In this document: positions 12,617 through 23,560 of the stretch, piece after piece
How the letters are laid out: each line of letters opens with the position of its first letter
How positions within the stretch are numbered: the first letter of the stretch is position 1
Assembly: GCA_031763025.1 (NCBI GenBank)
Contig: JASSKH010000040.1
Location: 757,001-821,000, forward strand
Source: Macrocystis pyrifera
Lineage: Eukaryota > Sar > Phaeophyceae > Laminariales > Laminariaceae
DNA: 64,000 nucleotides
Direction of reading: 5' to 3'
The notes under the pieces: model-generated
Database searches by the model: none
Seen by the model: the letters and a program-made list of their open reading frames with translations, nothing else
Told to the model about the DNA's origin: nothing
Program-made: the position numbers and the translations under genes

Positions 12617-15600
12617 GAAGAGCTGAGCGCGCCCGCGCTGTGGCGCGCGTAGGCCGAGCGCAACAGCAGCAGCAGCAGCAGCAATCGCAAAATGAAAAAA
12701 ATGGAAGCTGGTGCTGATGATTATTATTGTTGTTGCTCAAGCTAAAGCTGCCCCTACTTTAGCTGCGGCTAGCGCTAGCTGCCGTTGCTACTCGCACGCT
12801 GTCTCTTTGTTTCTCTTTTTGTTTTTTTGACTGCCGCGTTGCCGAACATCCCCAGTTCCCTCCTCAATTTCGGAGACGTCGCTTGCAGGATTTGGTTTAC
12901 CTCCTCCACAAACACCACGATCATGATGGGAAGGGAGTTCACTTTTTTTAGCGGAGGGAAAGAAGTACATTTCTGCAGTCTTTTTCGCAAACACTCTAAT
13001 GACAGGACGAAGCACGTAGGGGTTTCACCGACCAGGCAGGCATTGCTTTGCTACACGAGGCGCGAAGCACCGTGAGGTGTTCCGCGAGTCCCCTGAAGGA
13101 TGGGCTACATCCTACTGAAAACCACTTGTGAGGCCGGCTTGCACATGGATGATGACACCTCCAGTGATTTATTTTTTTTTTCCCGTGATGTGGCCACTAG
13201 CAAAGCAGAAATGGGGGTACCATGTAACTGGCTCGTGGATCCCTTAGCATGAACACTATTATCACGTGATGCGATCATTCCTCTTGTGGGGTGTAATTTT
13301 TTTTCCAGCCCGCACAAATGATCTACAACTCGATCGCCGGTCGTGACCGACCGCCAAGAAAGCGTCGAAGAAAAACGGTACCCGGTAGTGAGCGGCATGT
13401 TTTACAGTGTCGTTGCCAACCGACGCGCCAACCCAACCTACAACAGTATATACGACAGCTTTTTCCTTTTTTTATTTCTCTTTCGTTTTTTTTTTCTCGT
13501 TTTTTTTTGTTTTCTCTCTTGCTTTAGATTGTGTATGTCGTGCCTGTCGTATTTGAAGACGTGAACATTGCGATGTCTACTCTGCATACGAGTACTGCAT
13601 AATAATGTAGTATCTAAAGATGTACTGGTACATAGCGCAGCTCTGTGCCCAAAGAACTTGTATCTCTATAGGATTGAAGAATCGACACGGACACTGGTTG
13701 TGCTGGATGTCGACGGGTCGAAAGAAGAACAAACACGGGTGATGTTATAGGGGGCGCGGGGGGGGTATAATAGCGAAGGTTGCATTGCGTAGACGTTCGT
13801 AGTGCTGTAGTTGTGATCTTTCGAGACCATCGTCTTTGTTATCTTTTTCGTCGTCGTGCTCGAATCAACCGTGGGTTGTCGGAGCCGCCATTTTCATAAT
13901 CCTGGTCGTTAGCGTCATTACCGATTTCACTATCAGTACACCACCTTGCGGAATGTCAGTCAGTCTCAATGCAATTTCTAGACGTATACGTATATATACC
14001 TACACTCCTGCTGCTGCTGCTACTACTACTACTACTGCCGCCGCTGCTAGTTGCTATATTGGTATTCATAAGATACCATGCCACTGCTGTCATTTCTACT
14101 ATCAATACTGGTATTAATATTACTAGTACTACTGCTACGAGTACTACTACTACTACTGTTTCACTACTAATAGCGATTGTTGTTGACAGGAATATATTTC
14201 CCCTCTGCCGTTCCTCTGTCTGTGCCCCCCCCGCTTCCCCCCTGCTCCACGCCACGATTGGAACGGAAACCCTTGCAGGAAGAAGTTGGACCCGGAACTG
14301 GCGGGGTGCGATCACTTTTTGGCGGCGCTGCCTACTATCTCGGGCTGGCCGTCATCCGTTGTCGACTTCCTCCGCCTTTGTCGAGCCCCACCTGAGGAGG
14401 TGAACACGCACAAAAAAAAAGGAAAAGAAAAAATGTGCATCATCGTACTTACTCTGTTGTATTTTGGTGTTGGTGGTCGTGTTTTTACGTTTCGATTAGT
14501 GTTCTATGGTGTTAATATTAAATAGTCGATTGACGAGATGAAACACACAGCACGACAAAATAAGAATATTCTTCATCGTACCCACATGTAGGAAAAAATG
14601 ATCTGTCCGCTCTGTGAAAAGGATTGCCCCCAAAATTCTTCCGGTGGTGTTGTGTGTGTTTTCACCTTCAACCGTTCTTACTGCCCGTCGACATCCAGCA
14701 CATTGTCAACCAGTGTCCGTACGGATTGTTCTACCCTATTAATATTAATAGTAGAGATGTAAACTACGCCACGGAGACACGGCATTGTTTTGCAGTAAAC
14801 ATATTAATAGTAGACAAATCCAATGCCATGTAATCATACTAGGCACGACATACACTTTCTATGAAAGAGAGAAAACAAAGAAAAACAAACAAGAAAAAAG
14901 TAGGAAACAGAAAACATGTAAAATTAATCGAAAGAGCAGCAGGAGAAAAAAAAAAAAAAATGCGTGCATGTGTGAAGGATAATATTAAAATAACTTCATC
15001 GTACAGCAGTAGCAACCCTCACGTCGATAATGATGATGACAATTATGATAATAATTATCACGATGATTTTGATGATGATTGGTGATGATATTGCCGCTAT
15101 TGATAGCGTACGACGATGCTGATGATGATGCCAACGATGGTCACGGCGATGCCGGTGAATGTTTTGTGCCGCGGCAGAGACCCACGGCGGAGGAGCTCCT
15201 CGCCCACCCGTTCCTGGAGATCGGCACCGATATAGACGACGAGCCCACCTACCGCGACTCTGGGGCCATCGAGGCAGCGGGCAGGCTGGCGGTGGAGGAG
15301 GCGGAGGCGGTGGAAGAGGAGGGGGAAGGGGGTCAGCTTGGGGCGGCGGCGACGGCGGGAGCGGGAGCGGGAGCGGGAGCGGGGACCGCGGCGAACGTGG
15401 GGGCCCCGCCCACCCTCCTCCCCCTGCTGGTGAACACGTCTTGTTCGAGGGTAACAGGGTCAACATCTTCGTTGTCATCGTCGTCAGGAGCGACGACACG
15501 AGCGGGGGGCGGGTCGGCGGCGACGTCGCCGTCTTCGTCCGCGGCGGCAGCGGTGGCGGCGGCCGCGGCGGCGGCGGCCAGCGCCGCCGCCGAGGTGCCG

Positions 15601-16636
15601 GTGGTGGCCGTGGCCGGCTCGAGGCGATCGTCATGTTTTAGGTTCCGCCGCGGCCAGGTTACACCGCCCCCGCTCTTCGTGTCTCCTGCGACCGTAGCTG
15701 GTAGTAGCGGTAGCGGTAGTGGTACCGCTGCCGATAGTAAGCCTATCCAGCGGGATGACCCGTCCTTCTCTGCCGACTCCGGAGGAGGCGGGGCAGGGGC
15801 GGGGGCGGCGCGGGGTTGGCCGAGCTACGCGCGCTCTCCCGGCTACCCCCCGTCCTGCGTCTCTACCGAGTCCCCTTCTCCCTCCTCCCCGTCCGCCGCG
15901 CCATCCTTCGGCGGGGTTCCTACGACGCCATCCCCCCCGGCAGCCAGGGGTTTCGCTTACGACCCCGGGAATTCGGGGGGGGGGGGGGGAGCGGGAGAGG
16001 GAACAGGGACAGGAGCGGCGGGTGTTGCACCGGGCGCGGAAGGCGGGGGAGGAGCGGCGGGAACAGGGGGGTGGGGTTGGCGGGGTCGGGGGGTGGGGAG
16101 GGTTGAGCGTTCGTGGGAGCGCGGGAGGCATAGTGGGGCGCACGGGGAGCCTCCCGTTTCTTCCCCCCGGTGTCTCGGCGGCGACTCTGGCTAACGCTAC
16201 AGCGATCGCGGCTAGGATGGGCGGCTCGTTTTCGTCGAACGCTCCCAGGCAGCAGCAGCATCAGCACCCTTTCCGGGTGATCGGGGGGGGTGGGGCTCGG
16301 GGGACGACCCTTAGTGGAGGCCGGAACCGTTCCATGTCGTACTCGGACCGCCAGCACATGCTCTCTGCAGCGGGCGGAGGAGGCGGAAACGGGGCCGGGG
16401 GGCGAGGGGACAGGTTCGGGTCAGGGTTTTTGGGCGGTTCGTTCGCCGAAGGAGGCGGGGGTGGGGCCGCGGGAGGTGCGGGGTTGCCAAGCGCCAGCGG
16501 CAGCATGGCTTCCATGGTCGGTCGCTCGCGCTCGGCCTCGGAGGATGCGGTGTGGGACATGCTCCCTTCGGACGAGTCTCAGTGCCGCAGGCCGTTTTCA
16601 GTGAGCGCTGTGGAGGGTCGCCATGGATACCTGTGA
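8328..16636 (+). CDS. WNK/NRBP-like pseudokinase, split gene (N-lobe not found)
   Basis: Five exons give a protein-kinase C-lobe in correct order and compatible phase. The hinge strand is LVYLTTSCITLEAF, the alpha-E helix is WTAQVLEALAFFH, the catalytic loop is HKNLSLDSIYI (joined across an intron), the alpha-F region is VRTLGTLLIEMV, and the final subdomain is RPTAEELLAHPFL. WNK kinases have HRDLKCDNIFI in the loop and NRBP pseudokinases have HGNL; here the catalytic Asp is Asn. The DFG position reads VGGV. Loss of both aspartates predicts a catalytically dead scaffold or adaptor. A low-complexity insert of roughly 190 residues separates the DFG position from alpha-F, and a Gly/Ser-rich tail follows the domain. 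The glycine loop and VAIK lysine were not found upstream, so the gene may start outside this model or be truncated. Two exons are each one base too long for a continuous frame, both in stretches with G-tracts; this may be assembly error, alleles or decay. The WNK-versus-NRBP assignment is inference. Confidence 0.7.
8520..9600 (+). other. Pseudokinase intron, left part
   Basis: This is A/T- and CAG-rich sequence with many AATATTAAT and CAGCAGT motifs. No exon or RNA gene is recognised. Confidence 0.4.
9621..9853. mobile_element. TIR element in pseudokinase intron, copy 1
   Basis: The left end TCACCATGTTTTCGAGAAAA plus TGGTTGAC is mirrored at the right end by GTCAACCGTTTTCTCAGTAT plus GTGGTGA. 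Terminal inverted repeats are about 27 bp and imperfect. It has no coding capacity, and a sister copy lies 46 bp downstream. Confidence 0.65.
9900..10068. mobile_element. TIR element in pseudokinase intron, copy 2
   Basis: CACCACTTATTCGAGAAAAT at the left is matched by the reverse complement of the right end, CACCACTTAGTTCGAGAAAA. The ends are related to copy 1 at 9,621, so this is one small family. It ends about 110 bp before the next exon. Confidence 0.65.
10180..10277 (+). CDS. Pseudokinase exon b (alpha-E helix)
   Basis: The acceptor is CTCGCCAG and the donor is gtgagg. The 98 nt read VELLRWRVV, then WTAQVLEALAFFHSQSPAVVH, ending with two bases of the next codon. The Trp, Gln and His positions match the W..QIL..L.YLH....P.IIH pattern of WNK and NRBP proteins. 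Confidence 0.75.
10893..11514 (+). CDS. Pseudokinase exon c (catalytic loop to alpha-F, frame break)
   Basis: The acceptor is TGAACAG. One base completes the Lys codon, giving HK-NLSLDSIYID, then HIFVGG at the DFG position. A Gly/Arg/Ser-rich stretch follows up to G11-A-G13 at 11,128-11,152. After this the coding pattern continues in another frame (GRDHQPEGNQDRGNG, then VRTLGTLLIEMVLK). The exon length is one base more than the splice phases allow. The donor is gtgagt in phase 2. A hidden intron inside the low-complexity stretch is the alternative explanation. Confidence 0.6.
11840..12075 (+). repeat. Family C repeats with G-tracts, tandem fragments
   Basis: A head module (ATTTGACCGTTGAACATGCA then TCCCCTTCGAGAC) runs into G14. 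Then comes GTGTACTCGGTAGGAGAGAT with the CATGCATAGCAGTAGTCGTA core, a second G-tract, and a third partial core. It lies in the intron between exons c and d. Confidence 0.65.
12550..12682 (+). repeat. GCN/GGC and CAG trinucleotide repeats
   Basis: GCAGCT units are followed by a (GGC)n run at about 12,577-12,613 and a CAG run at 12,662-12,682. Long open frames across it are poly-Ala, poly-Gly or poly-Pro in all frames and are not evidence of a gene. Confidence 0.8.
13018..13450 (+). repeat. Family C repeat, long copy
   Basis: The copy runs from TTTCACCGACCAGGCAGGCA through GCGCGAAGCACCGTGAGGTG, the CTTGCACATGGATGATG block, GGTACCATGTAACTGG, GATGCGATCATTCCTC and GACCGACCGCCAAG to the CCAACCCAACCTA end. 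It lacks the G-tract head. It lies in a pseudokinase intron. Confidence 0.7.
13568..13738 (-). repeat. Interspersed repeat family B, inverted copy
   Basis: Reverse-complement blocks GTCGACATCCAGCACAACCA, GTGTCCGTGTCGATT and a GAGATACAAGTTC block appear in family order. It lies within the pseudokinase intron. Confidence 0.6.
13985..14165. repeat. CTG/CTA trinucleotide-rich tract
   Basis: Clusters of CTGCTG and ACTACTACT are separated by unique sequence. The tract ends about 115 bp before the exon d acceptor. Confidence 0.7.
14279..14399 (+). CDS. Pseudokinase exon d
   Basis: The acceptor is CCTTGCAG and the donor is gtgaac. Its first G completes the Lys codon begun by exon c, and the following 40 codons include VVDFLRLCRAPPEE, matching the FI..CL..DP..RP helix of kinase subdomain XI. 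It joins in phase 0 to RPTAEELL in exon e, which strongly supports the model. Confidence 0.75.
14655..14890 (+). repeat. Interspersed repeat family B, long copy
   Basis: The blocks match the 487-735 copy, including the CTACGCCACGGAGACACGGC block and the A-rich right end, with two ATTAATATTAATAGTAG-type insertions. It lies in the last pseudokinase intron. Confidence 0.65.
15178..16636 (+). CDS. Pseudokinase exon e (C-terminus, Gly/Ser-rich tail)
   Basis: After GCGGCAG the frame opens with RPTAEELLAHPFLEIGTD, which closes the kinase fold. An acidic/Ala/Gly-rich tail follows, then Pro/Ser-rich sequence (TESPSPSSPSAAPSFGG). Around G15 at 15,975-15,989 and further G-runs to 16,100 the convincing pattern shifts to another frame, with AATLANATAIAARMGGSF and SMVGRSRSASEDAVWDML, ending at TGA 16,634-16,636. 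Staying in the first frame gives a stop at 16,194 instead. The tail has several RSxS-type sites that could be phosphorylated; this is inference. Confidence 0.6.
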
Positions 16637-16647
16637 GCCTGTAACCT

Positions 16648-16950
16648 ACCCATTGATGGGTACCCAATGACGGGTGCCCAATGATTGAGTACCCAATCAG
16701 GGGTACCCAATGACGGGTACACAATGATTGAGTACCCAATCAGGGGTACACAATGACGGGTACACAATGATTGAGTACCCAAGCAGGGGTACCCAATGAT
16801 TGAGTTCCCAATGATTGACTACCCAATAAAGGGTACCCAGTGATTGAGTTCCCAATGATGGGTACCCAATGATTTGAGTACCCAATGAAAGGTACCCAAT
16901 AATTGAGTTCCCAATGATGAGTACCCAATGAAGGGTGCCCAATGGGTTCC
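16648..16950. repeat. GGTACCCAATGA minisatellite
   Basis: About twenty degenerate units of 13-15 bp (GGTACCCAATGA, with TTGAGTACCCAATCA variants) are organised into higher-order units of about 41 bp. It begins 12 bases after the pseudokinase stop codon, so it probably lies in the 3' UTR or just beyond it. Confidence 0.9.
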
Positions 16951-17313
16951 CGTGAGCGTTCGGTGGAGGGTTGAGTTCTGCGAAGGGGTACACTGAGAGG
17001 ACATGCAGTTCGAGGTAACGCAGCGGTGGCGCGCGGGGGCGGTGATGGTGCCTGCGGCGCGAGGTGTGTCGTGGTGTGGCGCGGAAGGGGAGGGGGGCAG
17101 GGGGAGGGTCAGGATCAAGGCCTCCGAGGTTTTCGACCCGTTCATTGAACGGAGGTGGGAAGGGGGTGGGGGGGGTGGGGCTGCAAGGTTCTGGACCCGT
17201 TGATTAAGCGGGAGGGGTGAAGGGCACTAATGATTGGTATAAGGGTTCGCACCTCCCTATTGGTGAAAATCGCGCCGCGTTTTTTTCGCGCGCTCCTCCA
17301 TTGGGTATGCGTA

Positions 17314-17362
<49 letters not shown>
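17314..17362. repeat. Poly-G tract (49)
   Basis: An uninterrupted G run is followed by GTACTCCTTTGGTGCTTGCC, a family C head-like sequence. Confidence 0.9.
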
Positions 17363-17363
<1 letters not shown>

Positions 17364-17423
17364 ACTCCTTTGGTGCTTGCCTAAGTCGTTTGACTACTGA
17401 CCACGCATCCTTTTTGGAGCGCG

Positions 17424-17463
<40 letters not shown>
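17364..17463 (+). repeat. Family C head module plus poly-G (39)
   Basis: A degenerate head (TTTGACTACTGACCACGCAT then CC) is followed by GGAGCGCGC and G39 at 17,425-17,463. The same head precedes G-tracts at 11,890 and 18,655. Confidence 0.7.
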
Positions 17464-17464
<1 letters not shown>

Positions 17465-17469
17465 TTGCA

Positions 17470-18569
17470 CCGACCTTTATTCTGTTCCTTTTCGGACGTA
17501 TATGAGTGCATGCGTATGCGTGCGTGCGGCTGCTTCGTTTTTTTTTTTTTTGTGCTTTTGGTGATAAGAAGCGGGCGGGCCGACGTTGGTTGGCAGTGAC
17601 CTTGGTCGGTGATGATCATGGTTGAAACTAACAGACAAGGCAGACAGATGGGACAGGCAAAAGCAGACGAGACGCATGTATAGGGACGTCGAAGTGGCAG
17701 TCGCGCGGAAGTTTGTACTTTTTGGCTGTTTTTGGCAACTTTTGGTATATATATATGTTTTTTTAATATATATATCTGGCGTGCGAGAGTTATTTTTGAA
17801 AAAAAACTCTTGCCGCTTTCGCTCTTGACGGTTGATGGTTCCCCTGATGTTCTTTGCTTGCGTTTCGTGCGATTGCGCAGCGTGCGTGTATCTCGCGCAC
17901 TCCCCCCGCACCTTCTCGGTTCTCTTGTTGCTGAATTCTTGTACGTCCCCTTCGTTCTGTTTTCTTGTCCTTTCTTTGTTTTTGGTTTGGTCTAGTGGTT
18001 TTATTTCGTCTGTTTTTTCGCGACTGGGCCGTTAGGCCGGTTGCTTGATTGATTTATGGCTCTCGTCGAGAGAGCTAGCCTCCACCGGGCCACCCGCTCT
18101 GCCGCTGCCGATAGCGAACAAATCCTACATTATCAATGCTCTTTGAATCGTAGAGAGTTTGTGATTCCGTGCCGGCAGTTACACCTGATTTGGTCGATTA
18201 TTTTAAAGTAGTGTTTCGTGATTCGTGGGAGAATCTCTGGATGACCTTGTTGTCAAGTCCCGTGGCTCTTTTTTTTTCTCCCCTCCCAAACCGAATTGTG
18301 GATAAAAGCGCGCACGAGATTTTCCTTTTTTCTCTTTTCCTAATAGTCTCTTGCTACTGCTGTGCTGGTGCATGCTGTACTACTGTTTCTAGTGCAGTGC
18401 GGCTGTAGGGGGGCGGTTGTAGAACTACAATCGGTAGGTATATTTTTTTACATTTGTTTTCGGTTGTTGCCTTGTGCGACCGTATAAAGGCGTTCGGCCG
18501 TCTCTCTTATTCCTTCGCCGCATACGTACCGAGCATCGGCGTGGGCAAAAAAAGAGAGGTGGACATGAG

Positions 18570-18590
<21 letters not shown>
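17470..18590. other. Stretch without recognised genes
   Basis: T-rich sequence with short open frames, a TATATATA tract near 17,745-17,780 and no motif that could be assigned to a protein family or RNA. Confidence 0.4.
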
Positions 18591-18776
<186 letters not shown>

Positions 18777-19507
18777 CTGCACCTCCCACTAGTCAGTCCC
18801 CACCCATATCTGTAAACGTTTGTTTCTAAATACTGAAATTACTACATTAGTAACACTACGTATTATTGTCGTTTTTGCTTGGGGGGGGTGGGGTCACGAT
18901 CATGGTGTCGTTATCTGTTCTGTGTGTCTATACGTAGTGTGTCTGTGCGTCTATGTGTGTTATGCTTACGTGTGGGAGGGGAGTCGTTGAGGCTTTTACC
19001 GAAACCTGCCTCGTTTATCTTGTACTTTACTATATCCCGGTAGATTGATGTACGTTGTATTAATAGTAGGCATATCAAGTCGTGGTACGGCAGCAGTAGG
19101 TAGCGATGAATGTAGAGATTTGGAGGGTCACCTAAACAGGAGGGGGGGGGGGGGGGGGGGTCGTACGCGGCTGCCCCCCCCCCCCCACACACGTCCTCAT
19201 TTTTCACTCGACGCATTTTCTGGGAGGTACCAGAAAGTGTGGTGGCCAGTTCGGCAAGGGGGGGGGGGGGTGTGTGGGGGGGAGGGGATTCTCGCTGTAG
19301 TGCGCAGGCGCTTTTTGGACTGTTGTTGACCGATTGAATTTGTTGGTTGAACTTTTTTTCGCATGGCGCCGGTTACGTTTGGACATTCAAGTACACAATA
19401 CTACAGACAGGGTACTACTGCGAGTACATGTATACACTCATGCTTAATATTGATATTGTGTGGGGAATGACACTTTTTTTTAATCACTACCCGCTTACTC
19501 TCTGGGT

Positions 19508-19700
19508 TGTTTTGTCTGCTTGCTTGCTTTTGCTTCTGCGTGCGTGCTTTGCTTGGTTGCTTGCTTCTATTCGCTTGCTTCTACTTGCTTGTTCTATGTG
19601 CCTGCTTCTGTTTATATTTGCTGGTTCTATTCGCTTGCTTCTGCTTGCTTGTTCTATATGCCTGCTTCTGTTTGTATTTGATTTCTTCTATTCGGTCGCT
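19508..19700. repeat. CTTGCTTCTG minisatellite
   Basis: Units such as TTCTATTCGCTTGCTTCTGC and TTGTTCTATGTGCCTGCTTC recur about every 57-60 bp, roughly two and a half times. The Leu/Cys/Phe-rich open frame over it is a consequence of the repeat. Confidence 0.7.
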
Positions 19701-20208
19701 TTCATTTGCTTGCTCACGTCCGGCTGCTTTCAGTCGCTCGCTTGCTTCTGTTTTTGCTCGAATTTTGCTGTGTTTTCTTCCACTCTTCTTCTGAATCTGC
19801 TGTCTTGCTAGTATTTATTTGCTGTTGTTGTCGCTATTTATTCCATGTCGCCCCCGTTCTAGCAATCGAGAGAGCGATACTTGACTTGTTTCTGGACGTG
19901 TCTTACTGCCGCTGCTGGTGCTGCTGCTGTTGCGCAACCAACTGATGATGACGATATTGATTAGCGACGAACTTTGACCCTTTTTTGGACTTCTTTTTTT
20001 TTTTCAGGTAGGTGTTTTTGTCCCAGAACACCGGACTGCAGCAGTTCTGAAAGGGCCGTGAAGAAATCGATGCATGCTGCAACGGAGGCGGGAGCGCCTG
20101 ATATTTTTACGAGGCACCTGTACCCCCGCAGCCACACCCTTACCTTGATGAAAGTGAAAAGGCGACCCGGATGAGACCACATGCATCATGGCCCTCTACA
20201 GCAGTATT

Positions 20209-20317
20209 ATTACACGGGGGACCGTATTAAATAGGACCTACGGTACACACAAAAAACAATATGTTTCGCTGTTTTTACTGACAATCTTTTGGTCCTATTT
20301 ACTGTGATCCCTCGTAA
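20209..20317 (+). mobile_element. MITE family A, copy 2
   Basis: TTACACGGGGGACCGTATTA begins the element and GTGATCCCTCGTAA ends it, flanked by TA on both sides. The middle matches copy 1 (CTGTTTTTACTGACAA). Confidence 0.7.
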
Positions 20318-20394
20318 TAATATAGTACTAGTTGTAGGTATACCGAAAACGGCGCGAAGCATGAAAAATACGTATTATTAGTACCAGGTAGCTA

Positions 20395-20500
20395 TTACGG
20401 GAGTCCGTAGTTAATAGGACCTATGGTACACACAAAAACCTATATATTTACCTATTTTCACTAACAAAATTTGGTCCCACTAACTATGGACCCCCGTAAT
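20395..20500 (+). mobile_element. MITE family A, copy 3
   Basis: TTACGGGAGTCCGTAGTTAA begins the element and ACTATGGACCCCCGTAA ends it, with TA on both sides. It lies only about 80 bp from copy 2 in the same orientation. Confidence 0.8.
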
Positions 20501-20502
20501 AT

Positions 20503-21960
20503 TAGATTCAGGCGATATTGATCGGGAAACTCTTCAGTTTTGTACCAGATCGTACGAAAAAAAAAAAAAAAAAATGTCGGGGGTGAGGTCAGGTCGGCCC
20601 AACGTGCCCTAGCCTCAGGGGCAACAGCGGACTATTCTGATGTTGCAATGGGAACTATGGCTCATAAATTGACACACAACACGAATTTCGAACCTGGAAA
20701 GTGTAGTGACCTTAAGCTTTGTTTTTACCAAAATCCGCCGGAGGATTGAAAAAAAAAAAAAAAAAAAAGTTGGCCTGAAAGAGTGCGCTCTAGATCTTTC
20801 TCCCTCTTCTCTCCTATCGCAGGATGTATTTTTGTTCACCTGGAACACTGGGTTCGCACCCACCCCGCGTTTCGATCGATACCGCCAAAAATGTATGAGT
20901 AGGTCAATGTGTTGAACGCCTTCTTCGTGAATGCTCCTTGTTACATTCTACTTCCTGAGACTACATTTGAAACCGAAGAAGTGCTGTTTCTGTGTCCCCG
21001 GGATCGTCCCTGATTTGCTGTGTGCCCTGAGTCTCTGCAGCTGGCACCTACCTGTCACCTGTTCCGGTCCAGCTGGCGGGACATCAGATTATCTCGTTAG
21101 TACTATATATATATGACGAGACGAGGCTGAGAACGACGCTGAGAACGAAAACAACAAACATCCACATGTCAATACAAAAACCGCTAACGCAGAAGCTTCA
21201 GGCAGTTGGGAGCTTGACCACTGCCATGCCCTAGATCCGTCACGTTCGTCATTCCCACTCTTTTACTAATAATAGTATTAATAGGCTGTGTGGAAGAGTC
21301 TGTAGTGTCATCACTACCATCAACCAAACAAAAAAACAGAAAGGTTGTTGGTAGGATATATACTGAATGTCTTTTTTCAAACCAAGATGAATAAATCCCA
21401 TATCCTCACCCAGTACGACGACGAGTAGTTATTAATAGTACCGATAGCCAGCGCGCAGACAGACGCTCTCAGTCTGAGCCAAACCCCGCCTGCCTGCCTG
21501 CCTGCCTGCCGGGGTGCCGTCGATGCCGGTGCCGACTGGTCTCTCTCGTCACCCTCACCAACTCCGACCAACTGAACTGCGACTGACTCCACAAAAAAAT
21601 GAGACAGGCAAACTGAGAACCGGAACAGCGCTCGAATGCATCTCATCGAAGGCGTTAAGAACTACATCGTATGTCCTGAACCAAAATGAAACGAGTGGCA
21701 TACACGTTTTCGCGTGCATGCATAGCCCTGAGGGATCGCCAGGCCGCTAGGGGAAGGGAGGAAGAAGCCGGAGGAATGCGACCAATGGCCTACTGGGGAT
21801 GGAACGTTGATTAGGAATAGGATATATTGTACCGGTAGCTAAAATGAAATGATGTGGGGGATGGAAATGGGAAACGGCTGGCAGAGAAGCATATGAGGGA
21901 TACTACTGATCTGCGGAAGGATATTTCGGTTTATATATGAACGGCATCTACGCTATATTG
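20503..21960. other. Stretch without recognised genes
   Basis: It contains poly-A runs at about 20,557 and 20,750, a CCTGCCTG run near 21,487-21,511 and short frames without family motifs. Confidence 0.4.
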
Positions 21961-21972
21961 TCGGAAGGCAAG

Positions 21973-22706
<734 letters not shown>

Positions 22707-23341
22707 AATAATATATGTGCATGCGCATGCAGCTGCTGCACATACATACTTTACCTGATGATTGGTATACACGCTTTTTTTTGTTTTTGGGGTTTCGTCA
22801 AGAATTCCAGGCGTGCCACCGTGCCACCCCTTGTGGACCCCTCCTTGCCCTCGCTCCCAACCACTTGACGAAACGTCTGCGCTCGGTCACTGCGAGGAGA
22901 AATTATACGCACGAGAAAGCAGGTACTCTTTTTAGCGGCCGAGCACCACATGTCCACATGTCCACATGAGATTCATTGCGGTCCCATGGAGGGGTGTGGT
23001 CCCCGAAAAATCCAAAAGTCTCCAAAACCGCTCTCTCTCTCTCTCTCTCTCGCAACTCTGTTTCCGAAGCGTACGTGAGACAGGGGACAGGGGGGGTGGG
23101 GCGGATACTCATTTATTTGTTGCTTGCTCTTTTACCCTCATCCCTACGAGACGGAGCACCATTCCTACTCCTACTGCACAGTAGAGATGCCTCCAACGTC
23201 TGGGTGTTCATTACGTCGTTTCCACATATATTACATATGAAACTTCTCTGGCTTATCTTATCTCCTTTATGTTTCGCCGCCTCTAGCCACACCATTTATC
23301 TCCCAGGATATAGCGATCGTTTTCTCGCTGCTATCTATTAA

Positions 23342-23560
23342 TAGTGTTGTATCACACTCCTACCTCCATGTCGCATTCGTCTATTTCCCTCATCTCCTCT
23401 TCTGACACACCGTTCCTCCTTGTATATTTCACATTCTCTCACTACGATGTGTGTGTTGTATCACTCTCCCACCTCCATGTCGCATTCGTCTATTTTCCTC
23501 ATCTCCTCATCTAACACACCGTTTCTCCTCGTATATTTCACATTCTCCAACAATGTGAGT
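23342..23560 (-). repeat. Tandem duplication at the 3' end of the LINE remnant
   Basis: A block of about 107 bp containing ACCTCCATGTCGCATTCGTC and TCTCCTC...ACACACCGTT occurs twice, from about 23,346 and about 23,460. Both copies read as charged LINE tail sequence on the minus strand. Confidence 0.75.

Noticed and set aside
12218-12740. Overlapping frames of 113-144 codons on both strands
   Set aside because: Their length comes from GGC and CAG runs within the intron between two phase-compatible pseudokinase exons.
19995-20175. Possible exon after a strong polypyrimidine-CAG acceptor, reading SERAVKKSMHAATEAGAPDI
   Set aside because: The acceptor is attractive, but no donor, partner exon or family match was found, and a MITE follows immediately.
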